Positions 1-8,957 of a stretch of DNA of 35,990 nucleotides are shown piece after piece. The translations under genes and the position numbers were made by a program. The DNA is taken from NCBI GenBank assembly GCA_023131705.1, contig JAGLZG010000078.1, forward strand, positions 1-35,990, in the 5' to 3' direction. The stretch comes from Nanobdellota archaeon (GTDB lineage Archaea > Nanobdellota > Nanobdellia > Woesearchaeales > B3-WOES). Numbering within the stretch: the first letter of the stretch is position 1; the number at the start of each line of letters is the position of its first letter. The notes under the pieces are model-generated. The model had not been told where the DNA came from and searched no databases. It worked only from the letters and a program-made list of their open reading frames with translations.

Positions 1-252
1 GGAAGTCCAAAGAGGATCAATGCAATCCTTGACAAGACAAAAAAGGAGCAGAAAAAAACAGGATGGGAATTCATTTCACTGCTGCAAGCTGGATTTGAAT
101 GTGGAGGGAAGGTCTCAGTCACAAGCAGAGAGATTCCCAACAGGACTGAATTCAAGATTGAATCAATCAGGCATACTGGAGATACAAATGGCATGTCATT
201 CAATACGATTCTGGAGACATCTGATCTGGCTGTCCCAACTGGAGCATCATAA
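1..252 (+). CDS. C-terminal part of a phage tail/baseplate protein (5' truncated by window edge)
   Basis: Frame 1 is open from base 1 (GSPKRINAILDKTKKEQKKTGWEFISLLQAGFECGGKVSVTSREIPNRTEFKIESIRHTGDTNGMSFNTILETSDLAVPTGAS*). It lies directly upstream of the baseplate genes. The ORF-track entry 20..262 is a different, spurious frame. Confidence 0.75.
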   Translation, partial: GSPKRINAILDKTKKEQKKTGWEFISLLQAGFECGGKVSVTSREIPNRTEFKIESIRHTGDTNGMSFNTILETSDLAVPTGAS

Positions 253-386
253 TGTCAAGTAAAATCAATTACGAATATCGTAATGGAAGGGAATCCGGAA
301 TCCGCCGGCCAGAAACTCAATTTGGCATTTTTGATATTAAAAACATCAATTATACCCTGTTGCGAAAAATGCAATGTTTTGCTTGA
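252..386 (+). CDS. Small 44-aa hypothetical protein
   Basis: ATG overlaps the upstream stop (TAATG). Encodes MSSKINYEYRNGRESGIRRPETQFGIFDIKNINYTLLRKMQCFA. CpG content differs from its surroundings. Confidence 0.5.
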   Translation: MSSKINYEYRNGRESGIRRPETQFGIFDIKNINYTLLRKMQCFA

Positions 387-414
387 ATATTTACAATTAA
401 GAAGATGAAAAATA

Positions 415-1167
415 ATGCCTAAATCATTGACAGAAGCAATTGAGAATGTTGTCTGGAATATACTTTCAGACCTTCACACTTGCATCCCTGCTGTTATTGA
501 GAAATATGATCACAAAACTCACAAAGCAGATGTCAAGCCAATGATTACAAAGACATATACAGATGGGACAGAGATGAAGCTTCCAGTCATTTCAAGTGTT
601 CCTGTTGTTTTTCCCAGAAGCAAGGAAGCAAGCTTCACATTCCCAATCAAAAAAGGAGATGGAGTGTTGCTTGTCTTCTCAGAGAGACCTCTGGACACAT
701 GGCTCTCAACAGGAAAAGAGAGTCCTCCCAATGATGGGAGAAAATTTGATTTGACAGATGCCATTGCAATTGTTGGGCTCTTCTCATTTGAAGAGCCAGC
801 TCTGGAGGATAACAATGAGGATGCATTGATCAAATATAAAGATTCTGAGATCAGGATCAAGAAGAGTGGAGACATCATCATCAATTGCAAGAAGGCAACT
901 GTCAATGCATCTGGTGATATAAAGCTGGGAGATGGGACAGTCAAGAAGCTGGTCAATGAGGAGTTTGTCAATCTCTACAACAACCATGTCCATAATTATA
1001 TTGACACAAATGCAGCAGCAGTGATCATTGGAAGCACATCAACTCCAGCCTCATTGACAGGATTGGGAGTTGTTCCTGTTGCAACACTTCCAGCTGTCCC
1101 TCCATCTGGGCTGCTGGGAGATTCAATTGGCAACAGCCATATGACTTCAAAGACAGAGGCTGAATGA
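415..1167 (+). CDS. Baseplate spike / Gp138 N-terminal-like (gpV-like) protein
   Basis: N-terminal OB-like pattern (IPAVIEKYDHKTHKADVKPMI... VPVVFPRS... FPIKKGDGVLLVFSERPLDTW) followed by a beta-rich region; position before the gp25-like and J-like genes. Confidence 0.75.
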   Translation: MPKSLTEAIENVVWNILSDLHTCIPAVIEKYDHKTHKADVKPMITKTYTDGTEMKLPVISSVPVVFPRSKEASFTFPIKKGDGVLLVFSERPLDTWLSTGKESPPNDGRKFDLTDAIAIVGLFSFEEPALEDNNEDALIKYKDSEIRIKKSGDIIINCKKATVNASGDIKLGDGTVKKLVNEEFVNLYNNHVHNYIDTNAAAVIIGSTSTPASLTGLGVVPVATLPAVPPSGLLGDSIGNSHMTSKTEAE

Positions 1168-1547
1168 TGAAGGATTTGAAATTGACAACAGTGAGCGATC
1201 CAACAACTCAGAATCCAGACCATGATCTGGCGATTGAGAATTATGATCTTGTGCTCATTGATGGGATTGAACAGGTTGCACAAAATTTGAGGATAAGATT
1301 ATGGTTTTTCTTTGGGGAGTGGTTTCTTGACACATCACAGGGAGTCAGATTCTTTGAGGATGTAAATGTGAAAGAGCCTAATTTTCCAAATATAGAATCA
1401 CTGCTCAAGGATATGATCCTGAGCACTCAAGATGTCCAGAGCCTTCTTGAATTTACAATGGAATATGACAGGACACAGAGAAAGTTGACAGTTGAATTCA
1501 CTGTCAATACAACCTTTGGACAGTTACCGATCACAGAGGAGCTTTAA
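1164..1547 (+). CDS. gp25/gpW-like baseplate wedge protein (DUF2634-like)
   Basis: VAQNLRIRLWFFFGEWFLDTSQGVRFFEDV pattern; between spike and J genes. Confidence 0.75.
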   Translation: MMKDLKLTTVSDPTTQNPDHDLAIENYDLVLIDGIEQVAQNLRIRLWFFFGEWFLDTSQGVRFFEDVNVKEPNFPNIESLLKDMILSTQDVQSLLEFTMEYDRTQRKLTVEFTVNTTFGQLPITEEL

Positions 1548-1549
1548 AA

Positions 1550-3271
1550 ATGAATTATGGAATCACATCAGATGGATTCTTGAAAAAGAGCCTTGTCATA
1601 TTGAAGGCTGAGAGAGAGGATGCTCTCAGGGCTGTCTTTGGGGAGATCAATGTTGATGCAGCTTCTGTCTTTGGACAAATGATTGGAGTGGAGACAAAGA
1701 CACAGGCTGATATATGGGAGCTGCTTGAGATCATATATCATTCCATGTCTCCATCCAGTGCTGAGGGAGTCCTGCTTGATAATGTCTGTCAATACACTGG
1801 AATCACAAGACTGGCAGCCTCAAAGACTGAAGTTGTTGGAGCTCTTATTGGAGATTCCCTGACATCAGTGCCAGCTGGGACTCTTGTGAGTGTTCAGGAG
1901 ACAAAGGAAATTTTTGAGACAACTGAGCTGAAAGTCATTGACAAAACAGATGTCCTGAAGACAACAATTGAGATTGATGATGTTGCAATTTTATATGCAT
2001 ATACAGTCACTATTGATGGGAGTCCATATGTCTATGTCTGCAATGTCCTGACTGTTGAGGATGTTGCTTCAAATCTGGTTGCTGTCATTGATGCAGGACA
2101 GGATGCTGTTGATGTTGTTGACAATTTGGATGGGACATTCACTCTGACTATTGCCGATAAAAGGACATCCTTCTCAGTTGACATCTCTCCTGCTCATATG
2201 TCATATGTTAATCTGGGGACTCCAGTGGATTTCATTGCTCAGAATACTGGATCAATCATCTGTCCAGCAAATACAATGACAGTGATTGAGACTCCAGTGG
2301 CTGGGCTCTCTTCTGTGGTCAATCTTCTTGATGGAGCAACAGGCAGAGATCAGGAGACTGATGTTGAGCTCAGGATCAGAAGGAAAGAGAGTCTCAAAGT
2401 TGTTGGGGCTGGAAGTGTTGAGGCTATTATGGCAAGGCTGTCTCAGGAAGTTGAGGGAGTCTCAACAGTCAGAGTCATTGAAAATTTTACTTTGATTGAC
2501 AGTCAGAGACTGATCTTTGATGCTGCCTTTGTGACAGGGAATGTGATCAATGGCAAGGTCAATGGAATAGCATGGATTCAAGTGCCATTCAATACAAATC
2601 ATGATCTGACAGCTGTTGATCTGGTTGCTGCAATTGATGCTCTCACAGATGTCTCATGCATCCTTGATCCAAATGATACAGACAACAGGACATTCATTAT
2701 TGACAAGGTTGTTGATGTCAATGTCACTGATGTTGCGGTCACTGGAGGAGCTTCACAGGCAGGGAGTTCTGTTGTGGATTCAACTCCTCCCAAATCATTT
2801 GAGGCTGTCCTTGTTGGAGGAGATGAGGCAGAAATTGCACAGAAGATATGGGAAGTCAAGCCAGCTGGGATTGAGACCTTTGGGACAACATCAGAGACAA
2901 TCACTGACTCACAAGGAATTGATCATGTGATCAAATTCTCCAGACCTGTATATCAATATGCTCATGTCAAGGTCTCTCTCACTCTGAACCCAGAGGAGCA
3001 ATTCCCTGATAATGGAGAGGCAGTGATCCAGCAGAATATCCTTGACATTGGCAATTTGAACAGCATTGGAGATGATATCATCTTGCAGAAATTTTATTCA
3101 GCAATTTTTGATGAGGAGACTGGAGTTGATGGGGTTGCATCAGCTGATATTGAGCTGGCAGTCACTGCAAATCCTCTTGACAGTCCAGCATATTTGACAT
3201 CAAATATACCGATTGCACCGACTGAGATTGCTGTCTTTGACTTAACAAGAATAATAATTCTTATTCTATAA
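1550..3271 (+). CDS. Baseplate J-like protein with inserted modules
   Basis: GATGRDQETDVELRIRRKESL, VEGVSTVRVIEN, KSFEAVLVGGDEAEIAQKIWEVKPAGIETFG are typical of Mu gp47/baseplate J. Two extra beta modules are inserted. Confidence 0.85.
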   Translation: MNYGITSDGFLKKSLVILKAEREDALRAVFGEINVDAASVFGQMIGVETKTQADIWELLEIIYHSMSPSSAEGVLLDNVCQYTGITRLAASKTEVVGALIGDSLTSVPAGTLVSVQETKEIFETTELKVIDKTDVLKTTIEIDDVAILYAYTVTIDGSPYVYVCNVLTVEDVASNLVAVIDAGQDAVDVVDNLDGTFTLTIADKRTSFSVDISPAHMSYVNLGTPVDFIAQNTGSIICPANTMTVIETPVAGLSSVVNLLDGATGRDQETDVELRIRRKESLKVVGAGSVEAIMARLSQEVEGVSTVRVIENFTLIDSQRLIFDAAFVTGNVINGKVNGIAWIQVPFNTNHDLTAVDLVAAIDALTDVSCILDPNDTDNRTFIIDKVVDVNVTDVAVTGGASQAGSSVVDSTPPKSFEAVLVGGDEAEIAQKIWEVKPAGIETFGTTSETITDSQGIDHVIKFSRPVYQYAHVKVSLTLNPEEQFPDNGEAVIQQNILDIGNLNSIGDDIILQKFYSAIFDEETGVDGVASADIELAVTANPLDSPAYLTSNIPIAPTEIAVFDLTRIIILIL

Positions 3272-3287
3272 ATTAAGGAGTTAAATC

Positions 3288-6200
3288 ATGGGTAAATTAG
3301 TTCAACCAGTTGGATTTGTTGGAGATTTCAAAGAGGATGGAGCAGTCCATTTCAAATGGTCAACAGCAGATCAGAATGGAGCTTCAATCACAAGGTCAAC
3401 TCAGGGGACAGTCAAAGTCTATAAGGATAACAATACAGCTCAGTCAAGCACTTCAGGAATCACCGACACAAAGGATTTCCATGCACTCACTGGAATCCAT
3501 GCTTGCACAATTGATCTCTCTTCAGATGCATTCTATGCTCATGGACATAATTATACTGTTATATGTCAAGATATGGTGGTTGATACAAAGGCAGTCTCAG
3601 ATGTGATTGGTCAATTTAGCATTGAAAACAGGGCAGCAGATATCAGAAAAATAAATGGAGGCAAGACAGATGGGAATAATGCAGTATTGAAATTGAAACA
3701 ATTACATATTATCAATGATGCAAATTCAGCCGCAATCCATTCTGAGGGAGCTGGAGGAGGAGCTGCAAGTCATGGCATCAAGGCAATTGGAGACACAGGA
3801 GCAAATGGAATTGATGCAGAGGGAGCTGTTGCTGGGATTAATGGAAGAGGAGGCTCTGGAGCTGGAGGTCAATTCACATCTGTCTCAGGGAAGGGAGTCT
3901 ATATTCAAGGAGCTTCTGGACAGATAGGACTCCATGTTGCAGGAATCAATCAAGCAGCTGTCAAGCTGGAAGGCTCAGGGACAGGCTCTCCATATGGTCT
4001 CTGGATTCTGTCAGCAGCGAATTCCCCAGCCTGTTATATGCAGGGATATGGAGATGGAGCTGGTCTCTATTGCAAAGGAGGAGTCACAGGAAAAGGAGTC
4101 CAGATTCTGGGAGGCAACACTTCTGGAAGTGGACTTGAGATCACAGCAGTTGATGGACATGGAATCCAGATTGTGGCTCAGGGCAACAAGCAGGGAGTCT
4201 GGATTGAAGGCTCTGGGACTGGCAATGGAATGTATATCAAAGGAGGAGCTTCTGGTGATGGAATTCACACTGAGGGAGGAGCAACCATTGGAGAGGGAAT
4301 CCATGCCAAATCAACAGGAGCAAATGGAATTCTTGCTCAGACAGTCCTTGCAGCTGGAAATGGTATCAAAGCTCAGGGAGGAGGCTCTGGAGCTGGACTG
4401 ATTGCTTCTGGAGGGACAGGAATCACAGGAGAGGGAGTGACTCATGGGATTGAAGCAATTGGGAATCAGGATGGAATCCATGCTGAGACAGTCTCTCCAT
4501 CATCAGGTCATGGGATCAGAGCAATAGGTCTTGGAGGTCATGGAATCTATGCAACTGGAGACACTGACTTTGATGGGATCAGGGCTGTTGGGACAGGGAC
4601 AGGATCAGGATTGAAGCTTGTCAAAGGTGCAACAGGGAAGGGAGTTGATGCTCAGGAGATCGGCTCTGTCTTCAATATTGATGGAGTCTCTGGAGCTGGC
4701 ATCCTTGACATATTGAAATTATTTGCAGACTCTGTTGGAGGAGGCAATTTTGACAAGACAACAGACAGCCTTGAGAAAATATCAGAAGGTCTTGGATCAG
4801 TCACTGGAGATGTCAATGTTGTTGCAATCTCAGGAGATGGAGGAGCTGCTGATGCTCTTGAGGCAATCCTTGACGGGACAGGAGCAAGGATTGACTTGAC
4901 AAAGCTGAAGATCAATGCAAGTGATGCAAATGGAGCTGTTGAGATTCTGAATGCTGCTGGCAAGGGAATCAATATTGTTGCAACAGGAGGAGAGGGAATC
5001 TATTGTCAAGGAACAACAGGAGTATATACCAAAGCATCCTCCAGCACTGGAAAAGGAATGATGATTGAGAGCGGGGCAAATGGAATTGCTCTGTATCTCA
5101 AGGGGACAAATGTTTCTGGATTAGAAATCTATGGAGGCGGATTTGGAGGAGCTGCTGTCCATATAAAGGCAAGGGGAGGCAGTAGAGGAGATGGAATCAG
5201 AGTTGATGGAGATGAACATGGAGTCTCATTCTATTCAGGAGGAGGCGGCACATATGAGAGACATGGATTTTATTGTGTCGGAAATGGGAAGGCAGGAAGC
5301 TCTGGAATAAAAGCAAATGGGACATCAAATGGATCAAGAGGAATGACACTTTTTGGAGCTGGATTTGGAGCATATGGACTGGTCATTCAGAATGGATCAT
5401 CAGCTGGAGTTGCAACATTAAAAATCAACAATACAGGTTCTGCTGCTGCTCCAGCGGTTCAGATCACAGGATATGGCTCTGGAGCTGGAGTGGAGATTGT
5501 TGGAGGCGACAATGGTCATGGCATTCACTCAAAGGGAGGATCATCAATTGGACATGGAATTCTGGCTGAGGGAGTTGCTGGAAATTATGATGGATTCAAG
5601 GCTCTGGGACATGGAGATGGAGCTGGGATCAGGGCTGAGGGAGGAGACAACAACAGCAATGGAATTGAAGCTGTTGGGATCGGCTCAGGTTCAGGACTAA
5701 AGGCTCTGGCTGGAGTGACAGGTCATGGCATCCTTGCTCTTGGAGGAGCAACATCTGGAGATGGGATCAAGACTCTTGGACAGACTTCTGGATCAGGGAT
5801 CAACTCAATTGGAGCTGGAGGACTGGCTGGAATGAAGATCAGTGCTGCTGGGACTGCTGTTGGACTTGACCTCTCTGGAGGAGGCACTCAGGGAGCTGGA
5901 ATCCATATTCAGGGAGGAGGAGGCAACAGTCAAGCAATGCTCATTGAGGGAGCTGGGAATGCTGCTGGAGTTGATATTCTTGGAGGAACAACAGGGATTG
6001 GAGTGAGCATTAAATCTCAGGGAGGAGCTGTTGGAATGTTGATTCAGGGACAGGGGACTGATGCTGTTGGAATCAGGACTCTTGGCAATGGAGCTGGAGC
6101 TGGATTCAAAGTTGAGGCTGGGACAGGGAAGGCAATTGACGCAGGAGAGATTGACACTATCCTCAGCAGAATTGGAGTGCCAGCAAATATTGACACAGGA

Positions 6201-6755
6201 GGAGCCTCTCTTGCAGATAACATCAAGAAGATGTGTGATGATTCAGCAGGGACTGTCTTTGATGCAACATCTGACAGCCTTGCAAAGCTGAGGCTTGCAA
6301 TTGATGCAGCTGGCATCACTCCTCAAGCTGTCAGGGATGCAATGAAGCTTGCTCCATCAGGAGGAGCTCCTGCTTCTGGATCAGTTGATGATCATCTGGA
6401 TGATATCCTTGAAGACACAGGGACAACCATTCCAGCAAGCCTCACTGATCTGAACAATGATCTTGCAGTGGTTGATGGAGTTGTTGATGATACAAATGAC
6501 AGAGTGAAGCTCATCGAGCCTCAATCTCAGGCAATATATGACAAGCTCCCAGCTGGAGACATTTCAGACTTTACAGAGGAGACATTGCTTGATGGAATAC
6601 AGACTGGAGTGATCCTTCAGCTTGTTCTTGCAATGGTTGATGGAAGGTTCAGAGTTGACTATCCATCAGCAGGGAAGTTGACATTTTTCAAGAGAGACAA
6701 TGTGACTGCTCTGACAGTGGTTGATGTGACAGCTGCTGGCAGGACAAGAGATTGA
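3288..6755 (+). CDS. Very large glycine-rich repeat protein, probable beta-solenoid tail fibre/spike
   Basis: 1155 aa; many GxGI-x-A-x-GG type repeats; SD AAGGAG upstream; located between J-like and DUF2612-like genes. Confidence 0.75.
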   Translation: MGKLVQPVGFVGDFKEDGAVHFKWSTADQNGASITRSTQGTVKVYKDNNTAQSSTSGITDTKDFHALTGIHACTIDLSSDAFYAHGHNYTVICQDMVVDTKAVSDVIGQFSIENRAADIRKINGGKTDGNNAVLKLKQLHIINDANSAAIHSEGAGGGAASHGIKAIGDTGANGIDAEGAVAGINGRGGSGAGGQFTSVSGKGVYIQGASGQIGLHVAGINQAAVKLEGSGTGSPYGLWILSAANSPACYMQGYGDGAGLYCKGGVTGKGVQILGGNTSGSGLEITAVDGHGIQIVAQGNKQGVWIEGSGTGNGMYIKGGASGDGIHTEGGATIGEGIHAKSTGANGILAQTVLAAGNGIKAQGGGSGAGLIASGGTGITGEGVTHGIEAIGNQDGIHAETVSPSSGHGIRAIGLGGHGIYATGDTDFDGIRAVGTGTGSGLKLVKGATGKGVDAQEIGSVFNIDGVSGAGILDILKLFADSVGGGNFDKTTDSLEKISEGLGSVTGDVNVVAISGDGGAADALEAILDGTGARIDLTKLKINASDANGAVEILNAAGKGINIVATGGEGIYCQGTTGVYTKASSSTGKGMMIESGANGIALYLKGTNVSGLEIYGGGFGGAAVHIKARGGSRGDGIRVDGDEHGVSFYSGGGGTYERHGFYCVGNGKAGSSGIKANGTSNGSRGMTLFGAGFGAYGLVIQNGSSAGVATLKINNTGSAAAPAVQITGYGSGAGVEIVGGDNGHGIHSKGGSSIGHGILAEGVAGNYDGFKALGHGDGAGIRAEGGDNNSNGIEAVGIGSGSGLKALAGVTGHGILALGGATSGDGIKTLGQTSGSGINSIGAGGLAGMKISAAGTAVGLDLSGGGTQGAGIHIQGGGGNSQAMLIEGAGNAAGVDILGGTTGIGVSIKSQGGAVGMLIQGQGTDAVGIRTLGNGAGAGFKVEAGTGKAIDAGEIDTILSRIGVPANIDTGGASLADNIKKMCDDSAGTVFDATSDSLAKLRLAIDAAGITPQAVRDAMKLAPSGGAPASGSVDDHLDDILEDTGTTIPASLTDLNNDLAVVDGVVDDTNDRVKLIEPQSQAIYDKLPAGDISDFTEETLLDGIQTGVILQLVLAMVDGRFRVDYPSAGKLTFFKRDNVTALTVVDVTAAGRTRD

Positions 6756-6777
6756 TCTTTTAACATAAGGGAATAGT

Positions 6778-7509
6778 ATGACAATTGAGATCGGTGATCC
6801 TTTTAATATCTCCAAATTTGGGATCAAGATTCCATTCAGGGCTGGACTGATCGCAACTTTTGGATATATAGATTGGGAGGCTGTTGATCCCATTTATATC
6901 CCTGATTATATGGACAGAGTGAGAGGTCTCCTGATTGAGCAGCTGGAGAAAAAGAAGAGAGTCAATGACTACCTCCAGACCAATATTGACATCTGGCAAG
7001 AGATCGAAAAGGTTGCTCATGATGTTTATATCCTGAGAGGAATTTCTAATGCTGGAGGATACACTCTTGACATCATTGGAGAGATTGTTGGACTGGAGAG
7101 GAAGGGGCTGGATGATGATGAATATAGAGCTGCAATATACTTCCAGATATTCATCAATCTCTCAAATGGAGAGCCAGAGACACTGATTGCAGCTCTCCAA
7201 TTCTCAACCAATGCAGAGCTCATCAGATATCTTGAGATATATCCAGCTGAGGTCTTCATTCATACAGATGGAGACATTATTCCAGTTGACACAGCAGCAT
7301 CCATGCAATTAATTGCTCCAGCAGCTGTCAAGGTTCATGTTGCATATACTGGAGACCATGAGGAGAGACCTTTTTGCACTGGAGATGATGATGGATTCCC
7401 TCATCCAGCTGAGGGTGGTCATTGGGAAGAGCTGGGATATTTTGGAGCTGATCCAGATTATAAAAAGGGACAGCTTGTTGAATTGATCACAAACAGATTG
7501 CCAGTATAA
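6778..7509 (+). CDS. Tail protein, DUF2612 / tail protein I-like
   Basis: GGYTLDIIGEIVGLERKGLDDDEYRAAIYFQIFINLSNGEPETLIAAL is typical of DUF2612-type baseplate proteins. Confidence 0.75.
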   Translation: MTIEIGDPFNISKFGIKIPFRAGLIATFGYIDWEAVDPIYIPDYMDRVRGLLIEQLEKKKRVNDYLQTNIDIWQEIEKVAHDVYILRGISNAGGYTLDIIGEIVGLERKGLDDDEYRAAIYFQIFINLSNGEPETLIAALQFSTNAELIRYLEIYPAEVFIHTDGDIIPVDTAASMQLIAPAAVKVHVAYTGDHEERPFCTGDDDGFPHPAEGGHWEELGYFGADPDYKKGQLVELITNRLPV

Positions 7510-7528
7510 AAATAAAGGAGATTTACAT

Positions 7529-8188
7529 ATGACAAAGCCAGCCGAATTTCCAGATTGGGCTCTGAATAATGTCACAAGTCCAGTGTCAGGACAGCCAAAT
7601 GTCTCAGAGCCTTCAACAGCTGCAAAGAATCTTGGATTTGATTTCAAGCAATTTCCTCCCAGACAGTGGATCAACTGGCTGTTCAGATATATTGGTCAAT
7701 GGATTCACTGGCTTGATGATAATTTTGAAGAATTAATCGAGGGCGATATTTTATGCACATATCATGATGATGATGATGGGTCTCCTTATAATCAACCAGA
7801 ATTTAATTGTCATTGGATAAAGGATGTTAAAAAGAATTTATTATTTTTTAGAATACAAGATCATACTGTAACAAAATTAATTACTACAACTACTACATTG
7901 CGTATACGACCAAAAACAGGTAATTTTCCAAGTGAAATTATCCCAACTGATACCAATCAATTTTATGTTCCAGTGTTATTTCATTATGTAAAATTCGGGG
8001 TTGCTGGAAATAAAACTGTCTCAGGTGCTCTCATGTTTGAAAATAATTTTGCAGTAACAGACCCAATATATGTTTGTACATGGGATAACCCCTTAGTCTT
8101 GGTAAATTTCCATCTTACACCTTTTGGTTTTGATACAAATGGGAATGTTATTTTTAGAAATCAACAACTAATGTGGAGTTTATTATAA
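7529..8188 (+). CDS. Tail fibre / receptor-binding protein
   Basis: Follows the tail-I-like gene; N-terminal FPPRQWINWLFRYIGQWIHWLDDNFEEL is tail-fibre-like; distinct, compositionally foreign C-terminal part. Confidence 0.55.
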   Translation: MTKPAEFPDWALNNVTSPVSGQPNVSEPSTAAKNLGFDFKQFPPRQWINWLFRYIGQWIHWLDDNFEELIEGDILCTYHDDDDGSPYNQPEFNCHWIKDVKKNLLFFRIQDHTVTKLITTTTTLRIRPKTGNFPSEIIPTDTNQFYVPVLFHYVKFGVAGNKTVSGALMFENNFAVTDPIYVCTWDNPLVLVNFHLTPFGFDTNGNVIFRNQQLMWSLL

Positions 8189-8245
8189 AAATACGAGATT
8201 AAAAATAGCTGTGTGATTATTTCTTATCTATGGATAGTATAAAAA

Positions 8246-8518
8246 ATGACAGATGATTTTGCAAAGAGAAAAGAATTGAATGGACTTGGAATGAGAGTCC
8301 ATGAGGTTGAGTTGACATCTGCAAGGCATGATGAGAGAATCAGCACATTGCAACTTAATACAGCAAAACATCAGAATGCTCTCTGGCAAGCAATAGATGC
8401 TCTCAAGGAATCCTCAACATCCATGATCATCAAGATATCAGTCATAATGGGAGGCATTGCAACAGCTGGATTTATTCTGACTCTCCTGATCCAGCTCTAT
8501 TTTGCATCAAAGGGATAG
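8246..8518 (+). CDS. XhlA-like holin/haemolysin-type small membrane protein
   Basis: Coiled-coil N-terminus and one C-terminal hydrophobic helix (MIIKISVIMGGIATAGFILTLLIQLYF), directly before the endolysin. Confidence 0.65.
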   Translation: MTDDFAKRKELNGLGMRVHEVELTSARHDERISTLQLNTAKHQNALWQAIDALKESSTSMIIKISVIMGGIATAGFILTLLIQLYFASKG

Positions 8519-8522
8519 TCAC

Positions 8523-8942
8523 ATGATCCTCAGATATATTCCAGTCTACTTCAGACCAGAGGAGCTTGTCCCAAAAGTTGTCTTTGAATTATTGGGAGCA
8601 GAGTCCCTCAATTTATTTGATCCAAGAATCCTGATCACTGCCGATCAGCTGAGATCACACTTTGGCAGATGCAACTGCAACACATGGCTTTGGGGAGGGA
8701 GATTCCATGAGAGAGGATTCAGACTGAGGCACTCTCAGACAGGAGCTCCTGAATCCATGCATAAGGATGCCAGAGGTCTTGATCTTGTCTTCATGGAGCT
8801 CACAGCAGCTGCTGTGAGGCAGGAGATCATGAGGAAGAGACACCTCTTTCCATTCATCACCAGAATGGAAAAGGGGAGGAGCTGGCTGCATTACGATAAC
8901 AAAGAGACAGGATCAAGCAAGATCATTTTATTCAAGCCTTAA
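8523..8942 (+). CDS. Endolysin, peptidase M15-like (D-Ala-D-Ala carboxypeptidase fold)
   Basis: SMHKDARGLDLVF (SxHxxxxAxD-like) and WLHYD motifs; follows the holin-like gene. ATG at 8523 is preferred to the track start at 8502. Confidence 0.7.
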   Translation: MILRYIPVYFRPEELVPKVVFELLGAESLNLFDPRILITADQLRSHFGRCNCNTWLWGGRFHERGFRLRHSQTGAPESMHKDARGLDLVFMELTAAAVRQEIMRKRHLFPFITRMEKGRSWLHYDNKETGSSKIILFKP

Positions 8943-8957
8943 TCACAGGAGGTACGC

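Noticed and set aside
20-262. ORF-track entry 20..262
   Set aside because: Frame 1 (1-252) gives a normal tail-protein C-terminus; this frame is spurious.
519-971. Long minus-strand ORFs (for example 519-971, 21924-22472, 26490-27032, 27458-27928)
   Set aside because: Each lies opposite a clear + strand gene, has odd composition and no SD or family motif. Lack of antisense stops follows from biased codon usage.
5273-5569. Alternate-frame ORFs within the glycine-repeat gene (3310, 3715, 3934, 5273, 5473, 6061)
   Set aside because: Low-complexity shadows of the repeated codons (W/K/S- or L/E/M-rich); no SD.
3288-8188. Possible diversity-generating retroelement targeting the tail fibre
   Set aside because: No reverse transcriptase or template/variable repeat pair seen in the window.
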